Shown: piece by piece, positions 51,250 to 60,644 of the stretch
How positions within the stretch are numbered: the first letter of the stretch is position 1
Layout: every line of letters starts with the position of its first letter
From: Massilia sp. R2A-15
GTDB taxonomy: Bacteria; Pseudomonadota; Gammaproteobacteria; Burkholderiales; Burkholderiaceae_D
DNA: 64,000 nt
Reading direction: 5' to 3'
Assembly (NCBI RefSeq): GCF_030704305.1
Contig: NZ_CP131935.1
Location: 3,224,001-3,288,000 of the forward strand
Made by a program: the position numbers and the translations under genes
The notes under the pieces: model-generated
The model's input: only the letters and a program-made list of their open reading frames with translations
What the model was told of the DNA's origin: nothing
Database searches by the model: none

Positions 51250-52230
51250 TCAGCGCAGCGCCGGCCTGGCGCCGTGGTACACCGACTTCACCGCGCCGGC
51301 GCCCACCGCGGCGCCGAATTTTTTCAGCACCCGCTCCGGCAGGCCTTCGTGGGCGGTGTAATCGACGATGTCCTCCACCTTGACCACTTCGCGCGCGACG
51401 CTGTCGACGCTGCCGTAGCCGTCCGCCAGCCCCATCTCGATCGCCTTCGCGCCGCTCCAGAACAGGCCGGAGAACATGTCCGGGGTTTCCTTCAGGCGCT
51501 TGCCGCGGCCCGTGCGCACCACGCTGATGAATTGCTGGTGGATTTCGTTGATCATCGCCTGGGCGTGCGCCTTGTGCTTGTCCGACTGCGGGCTGAACGG
51601 ATCGAGAAAGCCCTTGTTTTCGCCCGCCGTCAGCAAACGCCGCTCAACGCCGAGCTTCTCCATGGTGCCGGTGAAGCCGAAGCCGTCCATCAGCACGCCG
51701 ATCGAGCCGACGATGCTGGCCTTGTTGACGTAGATCTTGTCGGCCGCCGCGGCAATGTAATAGCCGCCCGAGGCGCAGATTTCGTCCACCACCACGTACA
51801 GCGGCTTGTTCGGATAGCCCTTGCGCAGGCGCACGATCTCGTCGACGATCATGCCGGCCTGGACCGGGCTGCCGCCCGGGCTGTTAATCCGCAGCACGAT
51901 CGCGGCCGAGCCGGCGTCGGAAAACGCCTTGTTCAGCGACGGAATCACGTTGTCGGCCGAGCCGCTGCCCTCCGACTCGATGCTGCCATTGATCTCGATC
52001 AGGGCGGTATGGCGGCCCAGCGCCTCGATGTCGGTACCGGTGGAAAAATCGAAATACGCCCAAAGCGCGAAGATGATCACGCCCAGCGTCAGCAGCTTGA
52101 AGAAGATGCTCCAGCGGCGCGCCGCGCGCTGCTCCTTGACGGTGGCAAACAGCAGCTTTTCCAGGGTTTCACGCTCCCAGTTGGCGTTGATCGGTTCGCC
52201 AGGCGGCGGACTGCTCGGGTTGTCGCTCAT
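51250..52230 (-). CDS. S49-family signal peptide peptidase (SppA/SohB type)
   Basis: A 326-aa inner-membrane serine protease. One N-terminal helix (residues 42-62, IFFKLLTLGVIIFALWAYF) is followed by the protease domain: LRINSPGGSPVQAGMI, the nucleophile serine in ICASGGYYIAAAADKIYVN, and ASIVGSIGV. Length fits the short SppA type with one protease domain. It would cut leftover signal peptides or membrane protein fragments. ATG 52230; the longer open frame overlaps the Rieske gene and is not used. It lies 23 nt downstream of the Rieske gene, as in many Burkholderiales. Confidence 0.92.
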   Translation of the reverse strand: MSDNPSSPPPGEPINANWERETLEKLLFATVKEQRAARRWSIFFKLLTLGVIIFALWAYFDFSTGTDIEALGRHTALIEINGSIESEGSGSADNVIPSLNKAFSDAGSAAIVLRINSPGGSPVQAGMIVDEIVRLRKGYPNKPLYVVVDEICASGGYYIAAAADKIYVNKASIVGSIGVLMDGFGFTGTMEKLGVERRLLTAGENKGFLDPFSPQSDKHKAHAQAMINEIHQQFISVVRTGRGKRLKETPDMFSGLFWSGAKAIEMGLADGYGSVDSVAREVVKVEDIVDYTAHEGLPERVLKKFGAAVGAGAVKSVYHGARPALR

Positions 52231-52253
52231 AGATCGTCGCTTCTTGCTCGTCG

Positions 52254-52652
52254 TTAAATGGGTTGAATCGGAATGACCCGGGGCGGCTTGATGAACTCGT
52301 CCGGCTGCCAGTAGATCTTGCCAAGCTCTTCGCGGACGGCGATCGGCCGCAGCCGCCCGCCCTTGCACGGCCCGCCGGCGCACTGGCCGGTCTCGGGCAC
52401 GTAGATGGCGCCGTGCGTCGAACACATCAGGAACAGCCCGCTGGACTCGAAAAATTCGCCTTCGGCCCAGTCGAGCTCGATCGGCACGTGGGCGCAGCGG
52501 TTCAGGTAGCCGTACACGGCGCCGCCGTAGCGCACCACGAAGCCGGTCGCCTCGTCGCCGAACGCGGTGACGGCGAAGCGCACCCCGCGCCCGCCTTCGA
52601 GCACGGCGTCACCCTCGCAGATGAAAAGCTTGTCGGCCGCCTCCCCCGTCAT
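52254..52652 (-). CDS. Rieske [2Fe-2S] domain protein
   Basis: A 132-aa single-domain Rieske protein. The cluster ligands are in CAHVPIELD (C-x-H) and CSTHGAIY (C-x2-H), about 20 residues apart. There is no membrane anchor, so it resembles soluble ferredoxins of dioxygenase-like systems, but here it lies between a phosphatase gene and the S49 peptidase gene, a conserved order whose meaning is not known. ATG 52652 overlaps the stop of the upstream gene (ATGA). Confidence 0.88.
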   Translation of the reverse strand: MTGEAADKLFICEGDAVLEGGRGVRFAVTAFGDEATGFVVRYGGAVYGYLNRCAHVPIELDWAEGEFFESSGLFLMCSTHGAIYVPETGQCAGGPCKGGRLRPIAVREELGKIYWQPDEFIKPPRVIPIQPI

Positions 52653-53311
52653 CAGGCGTTCCCGCTCAGCCACTCGTGCAGGTGGGCTACGGTCGGCGCC
52701 GAAAACAGCGGCTGGCACGACTGCAACTGCTCGACCGGGTGGGCGCCGTATTCGACGGCGATGCCGGCCGCGCCGGCGTTGTTGGCCATCAACAGGTCGT
52801 GCGTGGTGTCGCCGATCATCACGGTGCGCTTCAGGTCCTGGCCCAGTTCGCGGGTCAGTTCCTGCAGCATCGCCGGATGCGGCTTGGAAAACGTTTCGTC
52901 GGCGCAGCGGGTCGAGTGGAACAGCGACAGCAGCCCGACCGCGTTCAGCGCCCGATTGAGGCCCACTCGGCTCTTGCCGGTCGCCACCGCCAGGAAGTAG
53001 CCATTCTGGCTAAGTTCGGTCAACATCTCGCGTACGCCGTCGAACAGCACCAGTTCCGGGTCCTTCGTCAGGAAATGGAAGCGATAACGCTCGACCAGCT
53101 TCGCGTACAGGGCCGGTTCGATTCCGGGGAACACGGCCTGCATCGCCTCGTGCAGGCCCAGGCCGATCACATGCGAGGCCTGTTCGTCGCGCGGAACCGG
53201 CAGGCCGAGGTCGCGCGCCGCCGCCTGGATGCTCTTGACGATGGTCGAGGTGCTGTCCATCAGGGTGCCGTCCCAATCGAAAACGATCAGGTCAAATTGC
53301 TTTCTTGCCAT
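52652..53311 (-). CDS. HAD-family phosphatase (Gph/YjjG-like)
   Basis: A 219-aa HAD hydrolase. Motif I FDWDGTLMDS has both catalytic aspartates, motif II is VATGK, motif III K in FSKPHPAML, and motif IV MIGDTTHDLLMA. The cap domain is of the C1 type (residues 20-90). Substrate not clear; phosphoglycolate or a nucleotide/sugar phosphate are possible. ATG 53311. It lies between rluC (58 nt upstream) and the Rieske gene (overlap), probably one transcript. Confidence 0.88.
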   Translation of the reverse strand: MARKQFDLIVFDWDGTLMDSTSTIVKSIQAAARDLGLPVPRDEQASHVIGLGLHEAMQAVFPGIEPALYAKLVERYRFHFLTKDPELVLFDGVREMLTELSQNGYFLAVATGKSRVGLNRALNAVGLLSLFHSTRCADETFSKPHPAMLQELTRELGQDLKRTVMIGDTTHDLLMANNAGAAGIAVEYGAHPVEQLQSCQPLFSAPTVAHLHEWLSGNA

Positions 53312-53369
53312 GTTTTGCGGCCGCTTGTGGCGGCCGGCTCCTTCCAGGGATTGTCGGATGCGCGCCGTG

Positions 53370-54362
53370 TCAGCGCTGCGCAATACTAAGCGGTTTCCCC
53401 AAGCTTACCAAGAAACGCTCGCATTCTGCCGGCAACGGCGCGTTAATGGTCACCTGCTTGCCAGATTCGGGGTGGGTAAACGTGATCTGGTGCGCATGCA
53501 GGAACATGCGCTTGAGCGCGCCGCGCGTGGCGTCGGCCTTGAGCAGCTGGCGGTTCAGCGCAAAATCGCCGTACTTGTCGTCGCCCAGGATCGGAAAGCC
53601 CGATGAGGCCAGGTGCACCCGGATCTGGTGCGTGCGCCCCGTCTTGAGCTCGGCTTCGAGTAGCGCGATATTCGGCCACTTGCGCAGCAGCGTGAACACC
53701 GTGTGCGACTCCATGCCGCCGGCCTGCACGCAGACCCGGCGCTCGCCGTCGGCCGTGGTGAACTTGTGCAGCGGCAGCTTGATGTGCTGGCGGGCGTTCT
53801 TCCAGTCGCCGCCCACCGCCGTCAGGTAGCGCTTGTCGGTCAGGCCGTCGCGCATCTGCTCGTGCAAGTTGGTCAGCGCCGAGCGCTTCTTGGCCAGCAT
53901 CAGCACGCCGGACGTCTCGCGGTCGAGCCGGTGCACCAGTTCGAGGAACTTGGCGTCCGGGCGCGACGCGCGCAACTGCTCGATCACGCCGTAGGACACG
54001 CCTGAGCCGCCATGCACCGCGGTGCCGCAGGGCTTGTCGATGACGAGCAGGTGGGCGTCCTCGTACAGGATGGCGAACTCGGCGCCGGGCGCGGTGGGGG
54101 CGGCCTTTTCGGCGATGCGCACCGGCGGGATGCGCACCACGTCCCCGCTCTCGAGCCGGTACAACTGGTCGATTCGCCCCTTGTTGACCCGTACTTCGCC
54201 CGAGCGCAGGATGCGGTAGACGTGGCTCTTCGGCACGCCCTTGCAGACGCGCAGCAGGTAGTTATCGATCCGCTGGCCGGCCTCTTCTTCGGTAATTGTG
54301 ACAAACTGCGCCTGGGGCTGATTGCCCGATGAAGGGGGAACAACATCGCTTTGCATCTTCAT
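53370..54362 (-). CDS. rluC: 23S rRNA pseudouridine synthase RluC
   Basis: A protein of about 330 aa. The N-terminal S4 domain (QRIDNYLLRVCKGVPKSHVYRILRSGEVRVNKGR) is followed by the catalytic domain with FLELVHRLDRETSGVLML (active Asp) and LKTGRTHQIRVHLASSGFPILGDDKYG. This matches RluC, which modifies 23S positions 955, 2504 and 2580 in E. coli. The start is ATG 54362 or 54356, both near AGGAC; an ATG at 54401 has no ribosome binding site. Divergent from rne with 681 bp between, the usual arrangement. Confidence 0.93.
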   Translation of the reverse strand: MKMQSDVVPPSSGNQPQAQFVTITEEEAGQRIDNYLLRVCKGVPKSHVYRILRSGEVRVNKGRIDQLYRLESGDVVRIPPVRIAEKAAPTAPGAEFAILYEDAHLLVIDKPCGTAVHGGSGVSYGVIEQLRASRPDAKFLELVHRLDRETSGVLMLAKKRSALTNLHEQMRDGLTDKRYLTAVGGDWKNARQHIKLPLHKFTTADGERRVCVQAGGMESHTVFTLLRKWPNIALLEAELKTGRTHQIRVHLASSGFPILGDDKYGDFALNRQLLKADATRGALKRMFLHAHQITFTHPESGKQVTINAPLPAECERFLVSLGKPLSIAQR

Positions 54363-54401
54363 TTGTCCTGTCTTCCCAGAAATTCTCTCTAAGTCCTTCA
54401 T

Positions 54402-55043
54402 TTTGAATATATAATCGACAGGCGGCGGTCAAACCTCTGCTGGTGTAAGAATTAAAACGATATTTTACACAGGGGCGTCTCCATCGGCCTCGCCAAATTG
54501 CAAATTCGATGGAAAATCGTGTACGCACAGCCCTGCGCGAATCAAGGTTGCACCGTTGTTGTAATCGGATAACGCGCAAGGTTGCCGGAAATGGATAGTT
54601 TGGAATTGTAAGGATAAGTACTGGCAAGCTGTCCCGCAGGGCCAGCTCGCCAGATGATGGCGTCGATAACGCTTGTCGTTTTCGCCCGACCCGATGTAAG
54701 CCTCATCCCAAAGGCTTGAGAATAATGGCGGAATAATCGCCTGTGGTTCGAAGTCTTAGGTTGTTCGCTGGCTACGGTTTGGCTCGTTGATCTGCTCACC
54801 GCCTGGCTGGTCCTGTGCCCCGGTTCGACCGGGCAGCAATCAGGACAGTTGCAGGTGATGCGTGCACTCGGCATGTCGATCGACCCCACCGCGCCCTGTC
54901 GCGGCCGCAATGCAAAGTCGTTGCTGCGCCGTGCGTAAAGGCATACCCACCCTCCAAACCCTGCTCCCCGCGTACATCCCGTGACAATTGTGCCGCCCTG
55001 ACAAAGCGGCCTGGAACGGCCTCGTGCCGTGGAGCCTATAAAA
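54402..55043 (+). promoter_or_regulatory. rluC-rne divergent promoter region and long rne leader
   Basis: A gene-free stretch of 642 bp. TATAAT at 54410-54415 is a good -10 on the plus strand, although no -35 match is seen. If used, the rne leader would be about 620 nt. In E. coli the rne leader (about 360 nt) carries hairpins by which RNase E controls its own mRNA; a similar role is inferred here from length and position only. Confidence 0.4.
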
Positions 55044-58031
55044 ATGAAACGTATGTTGTTTAACGCTACGCAGCAAGAAGAACTGCGCGTAGCCATCGTC
55101 GACGGCCAGAAGCTGATCGACATCGATATCGAAACCGCCGGGCGCGAACAGCGCAAATCCAACATTTACAAGGGTGTCATCACCCGCATCGAGCCGTCGC
55201 TCGAGGCGTGCTTCGTCAGCTACGGCGAAGACCGCCACGGCTTCCTGCCGTTCAAGGAAGTCGCCCGCACCTACTTCCGCGAAGGCGTCGATGTGCGCAC
55301 CGCGTCGATCAAGGATGCCCTGCGCGAAGGCCAGGAAATCATGGTCCAGGTCGAGAAGGAAGAGCGCGGTAACAAGGGCGCGGCCCTGACCTCGTTCGTG
55401 TCGCTGGCCGGCCGCTACCTGGTCCTGATGCCGAACAACCCGCGCGGCGGCGGCGTGTCGCGCCGCGTCGAAGGCGAAGAGCGCCAGGAACTGCGCGAGA
55501 CCATGGACAAGCTCGACCTGCCGCAAGGCATGTCGGTGATCGCCCGCACCGCCGGCATCGGCCGCAACGTCGAAGAGCTGCAGTGGGACTTGAACTACCT
55601 GATGCAACTGTGGCGCGCGATCGAAGGCGCCGGCAACCAGGGCAAGGGCGCTTTCCTGATCTACCAGGAATCGTCGCTGGTGATCCGCGCGATCCGCGAC
55701 TACTTCCAGCCGGACATCGGCGAGATCCTGATCGACACCGACGACATCTACGAGCAGGCCCATCAGTTCATGAGCCACGTGATGCCCGACATGGTGCACC
55801 GCGTCAAGCGCTACAGCGACGACGTGCCGCTGTTCTCGCGCTTCCAGATCGAGCACCAGATTGAAACCGCGTACTCGCGCACCGTGCCGCTGCCATCGGG
55901 CGGCGCCATCGTGATCGACCACACCGAAGCGCTGGTGTCCGTTGACGTCAACTCGGCGCGCGCGACCCGCGGCTCCGACATCGAAACGACCGCCTTCAAC
56001 ACCAACTGCGAAGCGGCCGAAGAAGTGGCGCGCCAGCTGCGCCTGCGCGACCTGGGCGGCTTGATCGTCATCGACTTCATCGACATGGAAGTGGCGAAGA
56101 ACCAGCGCGAGGTGGAAACCCGCCTGAAAGACGCGCTGCACCACGACCGCGCCCGCGTCCAGATGGGCAAGATCTCGCGCTTCGGCCTGATGGAACTGTC
56201 GCGCCAGCGCCTGCGTCCGTCGCTGTCCGAAGGCTCCCACGTGACCTGCCCGCGCTGCTCGGGCACCGGCCACATCCGCGATACCGAATCGTCCGCCCTG
56301 CAAGTCCTGCGCATCATCCAGGAAGAGGCGATGAAGGAAAACTCGGCCACCATCCACGTCCAGGTGCCGGTTGACGTCGCCGCTTTCCTGCTGAACGAGA
56401 AGCGTGGCGAAGTGCTGAAGATCGAGAACCGCCACCGCATCGGCGTGATCCTGATCCCGAACAAGCACCTCGACACCCCGCACTACAAGCTCGAGCGCAT
56501 CAAGCACGACGATCCGCGCCTCGAAGACAGCCAGGCCAGCTACAACCTGGCCGAGAAGGCCGACACGGACATGGCCTACAGCAAGCGCCAGAAGGAAGAC
56601 GTCAAGCCGCGCCAGGAAGCCGTCGTCAAGACGATCACCCCGGCCCAGCCTGCGCCTATCGTCGACCGCTCCGAGCCGGTCAAGGCGCCAGCCGTGGTCG
56701 CACCCGTGCTGACAGCGCCGGCCGAGGAAAGCTTCCTCGACAAGATCATCAACTTCTTCATGGGCAAGAAGGCAGCGCCAGTTGTCGCGGCGCCAGCGCC
56801 GGTGGCAGCGCCAGTCAAGCCGGCCGCATCGGGCGAGCGCGGCGGCGACCGCAACGGCCGTGGCCCGCGTGGCCGCAACCGTGGCGACAAGAAAGAGCGT
56901 GAACCGCGTGAAGCCAAGCAAGGTGCAGCCGACGAGACCGTGAAAGCGGCCGAAGGCGAAACCCGCGCCGCGCGTCCTCCGCGTCCACCGCGCGAGCCAC
57001 GTCCGCCGCGCGAACCGCGTGAGCAGGTGGAAAGCGCAGCGCCGGCCGCACCGCGCGCCGAACGCGGCGAGCGTCCCGAGCGTGGCGAGCGCCCGGTGCG
57101 TGCACCGCGCGAACGCGCCGACTACCGTGCCGTCGTCACCGAAACCAAGGCCGAGGAAGTTGTTGCAGCCGAAGCGCTGGTAGCGCCAACGGTGGAGTCG
57201 CAAGGTCCTGAAGGCATCCAGGAAGCGGCGCCGCAACCGGTCAAGATGGTCACCACCATCGGCCCGAACGGCGAAGAGATCGAAGTCGAAGCCGGCGGCG
57301 ATGAGCCGCGCCGCCGTCGTCGTCGTGGCGGCCGCAACCGCAATCGCCGCGACCGCGACCAGGTCGAGGGCGTTGAAGGCGCGGAAGGCGAAACCGAGGG
57401 TGCGGAACAAGCGCCAGCGGCAGTTGCTGCCCCAGCATTCACCCCGGTAGCGGACCAGGAAATCGCCGCCGCGGCAGTTGCCGCGCCGGAGCCGGTGTCG
57501 GAATATGTGATTGCCGAGGCGATCGAAATCGCTCCAGCGCCAGCGCCGGAACCGAAAGTCGAGACGCCGGTCGTTGCTGAAGCGCCGGTCGCCGCGCCTG
57601 CACCTGTGCAAGCGCCGCTGTTCACGCCGGAAGCGCCGGTGGCCGCCGAGCCCGTCGCTGAAGAGCGCGTGGTGGCAGCCCCGATCGCCGTCCAGACGAT
57701 TCCGGAAGAAGTTGCTGCGCCGGCAGTCGAGCAAGCGCCAGTGGCGCAGCCGGAGCCAGTCGCAGTTGCGCCAGCACCGGAGCCAGTTGCAGCGCCAGCG
57801 CCAGTTGTTGCTGCAGCACCAGCACCAACGCCAGCGCCGGCGCCGATGGCCGACCTGAACGAAATGCTGGGTTCGGCTGGCCTGGTCCTGGCTGCGACCG
57901 ATCCTGAAAAGCTGCGTGCAGCCCAGGAAGCGGCGGCCAAGGTTGCCCCGCCGGTACGTGTGCCGCGCGAGCGCAAGCCGCTCCCGCCGCCAGTGGACGA
58001 GCCACTGATCCAGATCGACACTCGTCAGTAA
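55044..58031 (+). CDS. rne: Ribonuclease E
   Basis: A 995-aa endoribonuclease, core of the RNA degradosome. It begins [24 protein letters not shown]. An S1 domain follows at about residues 35-120 ([29 protein letters not shown]), a 5' sensor/RNase H region, the catalytic DNase I-like part with aspartates in [12 protein letters not shown] and IVIDFIDME, and the zinc link CPRCSGTG. From about residue 510 the protein is low-complexity: Arg-rich RNA-binding stretches ([28 protein letters not shown]) and long Ala/Pro/Glu runs, ending in a scaffold-like tail ([15 protein letters not shown]). ATG 55044 has GGAG upstream. Confidence 0.95.
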   Translation: MKRMLFNATQQEELRVAIVDGQKLIDIDIETAGREQRKSNIYKGVITRIEPSLEACFVSYGEDRHGFLPFKEVARTYFREGVDVRTASIKDALREGQEIMVQVEKEERGNKGAALTSFVSLAGRYLVLMPNNPRGGGVSRRVEGEERQELRETMDKLDLPQGMSVIARTAGIGRNVEELQWDLNYLMQLWRAIEGAGNQGKGAFLIYQESSLVIRAIRDYFQPDIGEILIDTDDIYEQAHQFMSHVMPDMVHRVKRYSDDVPLFSRFQIEHQIETAYSRTVPLPSGGAIVIDHTEALVSVDVNSARATRGSDIETTAFNTNCEAAEEVARQLRLRDLGGLIVIDFIDMEVAKNQREVETRLKDALHHDRARVQMGKISRFGLMELSRQRLRPSLSEGSHVTCPRCSGTGHIRDTESSALQVLRIIQEEAMKENSATIHVQVPVDVAAFLLNEKRGEVLKIENRHRIGVILIPNKHLDTPHYKLERIKHDDPRLEDSQASYNLAEKADTDMAYSKRQKEDVKPRQEAVVKTITPAQPAPIVDRSEPVKAPAVVAPVLTAPAEESFLDKIINFFMGKKAAPVVAAPAPVAAPVKPAASGERGGDRNGRGPRGRNRGDKKEREPREAKQGAADETVKAAEGETRAARPPRPPREPRPPREPREQVESAAPAAPRAERGERPERGERPVRAPRERADYRAVVTETKAEEVVAAEALVAPTVESQGPEGIQEAAPQPVKMVTTIGPNGEEIEVEAGGDEPRRRRRRGGRNRNRRDRDQVEGVEGAEGETEGAEQAPAAVAAPAFTPVADQEIAAAAVAAPEPVSEYVIAEAIEIAPAPAPEPKVETPVVAEAPVAAPAPVQAPLFTPEAPVAAEPVAEERVVAAPIAVQTIPEEVAAPAVEQAPVAQPEPVAVAPAPEPVAAPAPVVAAAPAPTPAPAPMADLNEMLGSAGLVLAATDPEKLRAAQEAAAKVAPPVRVPRERKPLPPPVDEPLIQIDTRQ

Positions 58032-58052
58032 CAAGTGAAGTAGCCTGATGAA

Positions 58053-58082
58053 AAAGGGAAGCCGCGTGCTTCCCTTTTTTTA
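58053..58082 (+). terminator. Rho-independent terminator of rne
   Basis: Stem gggaagc (58056-58062) with gcttccc (58068-58074), 5-nt loop, followed by seven or eight T. It lies 24 nt after the rne stop and separates it from chrA. Confidence 0.92.
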
Positions 58083-58194
58083 TCCGCGGCGCCGACCAAC
58101 CCCGGGGGGCAGGTCCGACGGAGCGACGGGGACGCCGAGTCCCGCCCTTGGGCCGCGGCGCATTAAGCAGCCATTTTTAACGCTTACGCCATCA

Positions 58195-59535
58195 ATGACT
58201 AACGCCTCCACGCCAGACACCCGCCCCGCCGACGTCACCCTGCGCGAAGCCTTCTGGTACTGGCTCAAGCTCGGCTTCATCAGCTTCGGCGGTCCGGCCG
58301 GCCAGATCGCGCTGATGCACGCCGAGCTGGTCGAGCGGCGCCGCTGGATCTCCGAGCAGCGCTTCCTGCACGCGCTGAACTACTGCATGTTGCTCCCCGG
58401 CCCCGAAGCGACCCAGCTCGCCATCTACATCGGCTGGCTGCTGCACAAGACACGCGGCGGCATCATCGCCGGCGTGCTGTTCGTGCTGCCCTCGCTGCTG
58501 ATCCTGATGGCGCTCTCGTGGATCTACATGGCCTTCGGCAGCTTGCCCGCGGTGGCCGGCATCATGAACGGCATCAAGCCTGCAGTGGTGGCGATCGTCC
58601 TGGCCGCTGCGTGGCGCATCGGCAGCCGCACCCTGAAAAACCCGGTGCTCATCGCCATCGCCCTCGCCGCCTTCTGCGCAATCGCCCTGGCCGGCCTGCC
58701 CTTCCCCCTGATCGTGCTGGGCGCGGCCGGCATCGGCCTGGCCGGCGGGCGCTGGTGGCCGGCGTGGTTCCAGGTCGGCGGCCGCCAGCCCGGCAAGCAG
58801 GCGTCGTACGGCCTGGCCCTGATCGACGACGACACGCCAACGCCCGGCCACGCGCGCTTCTCGATGCCGCATCTCGCGCGCGTCGTGCTGGCCGGCGTTG
58901 CCATCGGCGCCGGCGCCTGGCTGCTGCTGGCCCTGTGCTTCGGGCCTGCGGGCGTGCTCGCGCGGATGGGCTGGTTCTTCACCAAGGCCGCGCTGATGAC
59001 TTTCGGCGGTGCGTATGCCGTGCTGCCCTATGTTTACCAGGGCGGCGTCGAGCAGTACCACTGGCTCACCGGCCCGCAGATGATCGACGGGCTCGCGCTG
59101 GGCGAAACCACGCCCGGCCCGCTGATCATGATCGTCTCCTTCGTGGGCTTCGTCGGCGGCTGGAGCCACGCCCTGTTCGGCACTTCGTCGCTGCTGGCGG
59201 CCGGCGTGGCCGGCGCCACGGTCGCCACCCTGTTCACCTTCCTGCCCTCGTTCATCTTCATCCTGGCCGGCGGCCCGCTGGTGGAATCGACCCGCGGCGA
59301 CGTGCGCATGACGGCGCCGCTGACCGCGATCTCGGCCGCGGTGGTGGGCGTGATCGTCAGCCTGGCGGTCTTCTTCGGCCAGCACGTGTTCCTGCGCGAC
59401 GGCCGCTGGAATATCGCCGCGCTGGCGATCGGCGCGGCCGCCTGCGTCGCCCTATTCCGCTTCAAAATCGGCACCATCAAACTGATCTTCGCCTGTGCAG
59501 TTGTCGGCCTCGTGCTATCGTATTGGCATGGCTGA
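58195..59535 (+). CDS. chrA: Chromate transporter family protein (ChrA, long two-domain form)
   Basis: A 446-aa membrane protein with two homologous CHR domains. Domain 1 begins [23 protein letters not shown] and contains [16 protein letters not shown]; domain 2 begins [23 protein letters not shown] and contains [21 protein letters not shown]. The FGGP and PGP motifs of the family are thus duplicated. It exports chromate in resistant strains; other oxyanions are possible. ATG 58195 has no clear ribosome binding site. Its stop overlaps the moaA start by 8 nt, so it is co-transcribed with molybdenum cofactor genes. Confidence 0.92.
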   Translation: MTNASTPDTRPADVTLREAFWYWLKLGFISFGGPAGQIALMHAELVERRRWISEQRFLHALNYCMLLPGPEATQLAIYIGWLLHKTRGGIIAGVLFVLPSLLILMALSWIYMAFGSLPAVAGIMNGIKPAVVAIVLAAAWRIGSRTLKNPVLIAIALAAFCAIALAGLPFPLIVLGAAGIGLAGGRWWPAWFQVGGRQPGKQASYGLALIDDDTPTPGHARFSMPHLARVVLAGVAIGAGAWLLLALCFGPAGVLARMGWFFTKAALMTFGGAYAVLPYVYQGGVEQYHWLTGPQMIDGLALGETTPGPLIMIVSFVGFVGGWSHALFGTSSLLAAGVAGATVATLFTFLPSFIFILAGGPLVESTRGDVRMTAPLTAISAAVVGVIVSLAVFFGQHVFLRDGRWNIAALAIGAAACVALFRFKIGTIKLIFACAVVGLVLSYWHG

Positions 59536-60637
59536 AAAAATCATTATGCTCAACGACGAGCGCAGGCCACAGCTGGCCATTCCCGCCGTCCTCGAATCGC
59601 CCACCGGCCGTGTCGACGACGCCCTCGCGCGCCCGCTGCACGACCTGCGCATCTCCGTCACCGACCGCTGCAATTTCCGCTGCGTGTACTGCATGCCCAA
59701 GGAAGTGTTCGACAAGGACTACCAGTACCTGCCGCACACCTCGCTGCTGTCGTTCGAGGAAATCACCCGCGTCGCCTCCATCTTCGTCAACCACGGCGTC
59801 GAAAAGATCCGCCTGACCGGCGGCGAGCCGCTGCTGCGCAAGAACGTCGAACGGCTGGTCGGCATGCTGGCCGAATTGCGCACGCCCAGCGGCCGCCCGC
59901 TCGACCTCACGCTCACGACCAACGGATCGCTGCTGGCCCGCAAGGCGCAGTCGCTCAAGGACGCGGGCCTGAACCGCGTCACCGTGTCGCTCGACTCGCT
60001 CGACGACGCCACCTTCAAGCGCATGAACGACGTCGATTTCGCGGTCGCCGATGTGCTCAACGGGATCGACGTCGCGCACAAGGTGGGACTGGGCCCGATC
60101 AAGATCAACATGGTCGTCAAGGCCGGCATGAACGATCAGGAGATCGTGCCGATGGCGCGCCATTTCAAGGGCACGCCCTACATCCTGCGCTTCATCGAAT
60201 ACATGGACGTGGGCGCCTCGAACGGCTGGAACATGGACGAGGTGATTCCGTCGGCAGAGGTGGTGCGCCGCATCTCGGCCGAGATGCCGCTCGAACCGGT
60301 CGGCGCCAACTACACCGGCGAGACCGCGGCGCGCTGGCGCTACGTCGATGGCGGCGGCGAGGTCGGCATGATCTCCAGCGTCACCCAGTCGTTCTGCAAG
60401 GACTGCACGCGCGCGCGCCTGTCGACCGAGGGCCAGCTCTACACCTGCCTGTTCGCCACGCGCGGGCACGACCTGCGCGGCCTGCTGCGCACTGGCCGCA
60501 GCGACGCCGAAATCTCCAGCGCGGTCGCGCAGCTGTGGCGCGCGCGCGCCGACCGCTACTCCGACACGCGCACCATCAACACCACAGGTATCGAACGCGG
60601 CCCCAAGCGGGTCGAAATGTCTTACATCGGCGGATAA
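59528..60637 (+). CDS. moaA: GTP 3',8-cyclase MoaA (molybdenum cofactor)
   Basis: A 369-aa radical SAM enzyme, first step of molybdopterin synthesis. CNFRCVYC (C-x3-C-x2-C) binds the first 4Fe-4S cluster, TGGEPLLRK contacts [24 protein letters not shown] (cysteines near residues 285-300) binds the second cluster, and the C-terminus ends in the conserved Gly-Gly (SYIGG). ATG 59528 lies inside the chrA end; the protein has about 40 extra N-terminal residues compared with E. coli MoaA, as usual in Burkholderiales. Followed after 7 nt by the mobA-moeA fusion. Confidence 0.95.
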   Translation: MAEKIIMLNDERRPQLAIPAVLESPTGRVDDALARPLHDLRISVTDRCNFRCVYCMPKEVFDKDYQYLPHTSLLSFEEITRVASIFVNHGVEKIRLTGGEPLLRKNVERLVGMLAELRTPSGRPLDLTLTTNGSLLARKAQSLKDAGLNRVTVSLDSLDDATFKRMNDVDFAVADVLNGIDVAHKVGLGPIKINMVVKAGMNDQEIVPMARHFKGTPYILRFIEYMDVGASNGWNMDEVIPSAEVVRRISAEMPLEPVGANYTGETAARWRYVDGGGEVGMISSVTQSFCKDCTRARLSTEGQLYTCLFATRGHDLRGLLRTGRSDAEISSAVAQLWRARADRYSDTRTINTTGIERGPKRVEMSYIGG

Positions 60638-60644
60638 ACCAAGC

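Noticed and set aside
51004..52257. A 417-codon plus-strand frame that starts in the AT-rich gap
   Set aside because: Most of it is antisense to the S49 peptidase gene; the first 80 codons have no ribosome binding site or family pattern.
54840..58034. A 1064-codon open minus-strand frame opposite rne
   Set aside because: It mirrors the codon bias and repeats of rne, gives a His/Arg/Trp-rich nonsense protein, and has no ribosome binding site. High GC removes stops.
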